Source of the DNA: Eubacterium sp.
GTDB lineage: Bacteria > Bacillota > Clostridia > Oscillospirales > Acutalibacteraceae
Assembly: GCA_017543415.1 (NCBI GenBank)
Contig: JAFYGD010000117.1
Span: 1-7,486 of the forward strand
Reading direction: 5' to 3'
DNA: 7,486 nt
Shown in pieces: positions 6,422 through 7,486 of this stretch (position 1 is the stretch's first letter; every line of letters starts with the position of its first letter). Made by a program: the position numbers and the translations under genes. The notes beneath the pieces were generated by a model, which had not been told where the DNA came from, ran no database searches, and saw only the letters and a program-made list of their open reading frames with translations.

Positions 6422-6847
6422 CTACTTTATGTTTACTTTCATTGTAACAGTTGTGCCTACTCCGACCTCTGTTTCGATTTTCATATCGTCGGTGTAGCTT
6501 TTCATATTAGGCAAGCCCATGCCTGCGCCGAATCCGAGCGAGCGCACGTTATCGGTTGCGGTGGAAAAGCCCTCCTGCATAGCCTGCTCAATATTTTTAA
6601 TGCCGGGGCCGTGGTCTGCAAGAATAATGGTAATGCAGTCCTCGCTGATAATTACATCGGCTTTGCCGCCGTTAGCGTGAATTACCATGTTTATTTCACC
6701 CTCGTACATAGCGATTGAAACCCGCCTTATAACTTCAGGGGAAATACCCAGCGCACGCAGATTTTTTTTGATTTGTACCGAAGCCTGTCCGGCAGAGGTA
6801 AAGTCCTCACCGTCTATGTCAAAGTGGAAAACAAGCTCGTCGCTCAC
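6422..6847 (-). CDS. RsbW/SpoIIAB-like ATP-binding protein (HATPase_c fold, 141 aa)
   Basis: GHKL-type ATP-binding protein of the anti-sigma-factor serine kinase kind. Numbered from the GTG at 6847, the N box is E49-x3-N53 in YEGEINMVIHA, the G1 box is D78-H-G-P-G82, and the G2/lid region is GFGAGMGLPNMKSY (105-118). It closes with the usual GTTVTMKV strand. The length of 141 residues fits stand-alone RsbW-like proteins. I chose GTG 6847 over the in-frame ATG at 6895 for three reasons: it forms a GTGA overlap with the upstream stop, it has GAGGT nine bases upstream, and the ATG would add 16 basic, unconserved-looking residues and overlap the previous gene by 52 bases. No sigma factor, STAS antagonist or PP2C phosphatase is encoded in the window, so a classical partner-switching role is not supported here. 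It may instead bind ATP as a sensor or phosphorylate a neighbouring protein. Confidence 0.86.
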   Translation of the reverse strand: MSDELVFHFDIDGEDFTSAGQASVQIKKNLRALGISPEVIRRVSIAMYEGEINMVIHANGGKADVIISEDCITIILADHGPGIKNIEQAMQEGFSTATDNVRSLGFGAGMGLPNMKSYTDDMKIETEVGVGTTVTMKVNIK

Positions 6848-7197
6848 GCTTTTGTTACCTCGCCTATAAGGCCGTTGGAATATAAGATACCGCAAGCCTC
6901 ATAAAGCCTTTTTTCGGTTTCAAGAATAACGATGCCGTTATCCTCTGCAAGTTTGAGCATATCCTCGCTCGGGGACTTTGACCTGACAAAAACAATACAA
7001 ACCATATCCATCATTACCGCCGTGCGTACAACCTGAGGATTAACAAGACCTGTAAGTAATACAGCCTGGTCCTTAACATAGGCAAGTACGTCGCTCATAA
7101 GGTCGCAGCCGCATGCGGAATAAACGGAATTATTAAGATTATCGTTGCAACAGAGCACCTCTGCGTCAAGTAGCTCTTTAATTTCCTTTATAGTCAT
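6844..7197 (-). CDS. DRTGG-domain protein 1 (117 aa)
   Basis: Small single-domain protein that resembles the DRTGG domain, an alpha/beta ligand-binding module also found in phosphotransacetylase-type and CBS-associated proteins. The central stretch (residues about 33-72: DLMSDVLAYV, LLTGLVNPQVVRTA, VCIVFVRSK) matches what I know of stand-alone DRTGG proteins in clostridial hydrogenase clusters. No membrane segment or signal peptide is visible. It is cysteine-rich for its size (C16, C17, C29, C31, C67, C102), with the first four at the N-terminal end. The ATG at 7197 has a good Shine-Dalgarno (TGAGGT on the coding strand, 7205-7210, 7-base spacer). The stop overlaps the GTG start of the next gene (GTGA), so the two are probably translationally coupled. 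A second, divergent DRTGG gene lies further on at 5160-4834. Ligand and role are unknown; nucleotide or redox sensing is inference. Confidence 0.8.
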   Translation of the reverse strand: MTIKEIKELLDAEVLCCNDNLNNSVYSACGCDLMSDVLAYVKDQAVLLTGLVNPQVVRTAVMMDMVCIVFVRSKSPSEDMLKLAEDNGIVILETEKRLYEACGILYSNGLIGEVTKA

Positions 7198-7215
7198 AAA
7201 GCAAACCTCAAATGA

Positions 7216-7486
7216 TTATGCGTTGTATTTTCTTAAAATGTCGCCAAGGTCGTGCGCGTTGAGCTTACCGTAAACCTCATCGTTAACGGTGAGAACGGGG
7301 CCTAAACCGCATGCGCCTATGCAGCGGCACGCTTCAATTGAGAATTTACCGTCTGCTGTGCATTCGTCAACGCCGATACCGAGCATTTCCTGAAGTCCCT
7401 CGATAAGAGTCTGAGCGCCTTTAACGTAGCACGCGGTACCCATACAAACGGAAATGTTGTACTTACCCTTGGGTGAAAGGGCAAAC
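7216..7486 (-). CDS. hydC: HydC / NuoE-like [2Fe-2S] subunit of NAD-linked hydrogenase (partial, N-terminus outside window)
   Basis: Small subunit of HydABC-type hydrogenases, homologous to complex I NuoE; its thioredoxin-fold [2Fe-2S] cluster sits next to the FMN of HydB. The window holds the last 89 codons, and the frame stays open to the right edge (reading F-A-L-S-P-K-G-K-Y ahead of the ISVCMGTACYV motif). The family is usually about 160 residues, so roughly the N-terminal helical half is missing. The four expected ligands are visible: C-x4-C in CMGTAC and C-x3-C in CIGAC, followed by GLGPV. An in-frame ATG at 7443 lies inside the conserved CMGTAC motif and cannot be the real start. The TAA stop at 7216-7218 is 18 bases before the DRTGG gene. 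It is the first gene of the block visible here; any promoter lies outside the window. Family assignment is firm. Calling it hydC rather than nuoE rests on the downstream hydB and hydA. Confidence 0.93.
   Translation of the reverse strand, partial: FALSPKGKYNISVCMGTACYVKGAQTLIEGLQEMLGIGVDECTADGKFSIEACRCIGACGLGPVLTVNDEVYGKLNAHDLGDILRKYNA

Noticed and set aside
6848..6895. N-terminal extension of the RsbW-like protein from an ATG at 6895
   Set aside because: It would overlap the DRTGG gene by 52 bases and add 16 basic residues not expected in the family. The GTG at 6847 has a GTGA overlap and a well-spaced GAGGT.
7216..7443. hydC starting at the ATG at 7443
   Set aside because: The frame stays open to the window edge and this Met is inside the conserved CMGTAC cluster motif, so the true start is outside the window.
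1..7486. CRISPR arrays, insertion sequences, tRNA or rRNA genes, terminators
   Set aside because: I saw no repeated spacer-like units, inverted-repeat ends with transposase, cloverleaf-like stretches, or hairpin plus T-run in any gap; coding sequence fills nearly the whole window.

Overview
The window is one tightly packed block of genes, all on the minus strand, so transcription runs from position 7486 towards position 1. It encodes an electron-bifurcating, NAD-linked [FeFe] hydrogenase of the HydABC type, with a set of regulatory or accessory genes between the structural subunits. Gene content, Shine-Dalgarno-rich starts, the hydrogenase type (NADH-dependent, multi-cluster HydA with a NuoF-like HydB) and mid-range base composition point to an anaerobic Firmicute of class Clostridia. 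A gut Oscillospirales/Ruminococcaceae-like organism is my best guess, from general familiarity only. Both ends of the window cut through genes: hydC at the right edge and hydA at the left edge.

Layout in transcription order: hydC (NuoE-like [2Fe-2S] subunit, 3' part only, 7486-7216); DRTGG-domain protein 1 (7197-6844); RsbW-like ATP-binding protein (GTG start, 6847-6422); an [FeFe]-hydrogenase-like iron-sulfur protein whose frame is broken twice by apparent single-base deletions (6414-5160); DRTGG-domain protein 2 (5160-4834); PHP-domain metal-dependent phosphoesterase (4828-4115); GHKL ATPase (4118-3585); a 47-base A+T-rich gap, the longest in the block; a thioredoxin-fold (2Fe-2S) ferredoxin-like protein (3528-3157); hydB (NuoF-like flavoprotein, 3140-1317); hydA ([FeFe] hydrogenase catalytic subunit, first 433 residues, 1299-1). 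Every other gap is under 20 bases, and several junctions overlap (GTGA, ATGA, TAATG), so co-transcription and translational coupling are likely.

Working model: HydA, HydB and HydC form the soluble complex that couples H2 turnover to NAD(H) and ferredoxin through FMN and a chain of Fe-S clusters. The middle genes carry ligand-binding (DRTGG), ATP-binding (two GHKL proteins), phosphoesterase (PHP) and H-cluster-like (possible H2 or redox sensing) modules. No DNA-binding protein, response regulator or sigma factor is visible. I infer that the middle genes sense redox, H2 or nucleotide state and adjust the hydrogenase, or help assemble it. The gene neighbourhood recurs in clostridial genomes as I remember them, so the cluster is not new. 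The function of its middle part is, to my knowledge, poorly described.

Points most worth a second look: the two frameshifts in the hydrogenase-like gene; the Ala/Cys and Cys/Ser differences between the L1 motifs of the two hydrogenase-type proteins; a four-cysteine set woven into the PHP active-site motifs; a [2Fe-2S]-type protein with only three cysteines; and the doubled DRTGG-ATPase arrangement.
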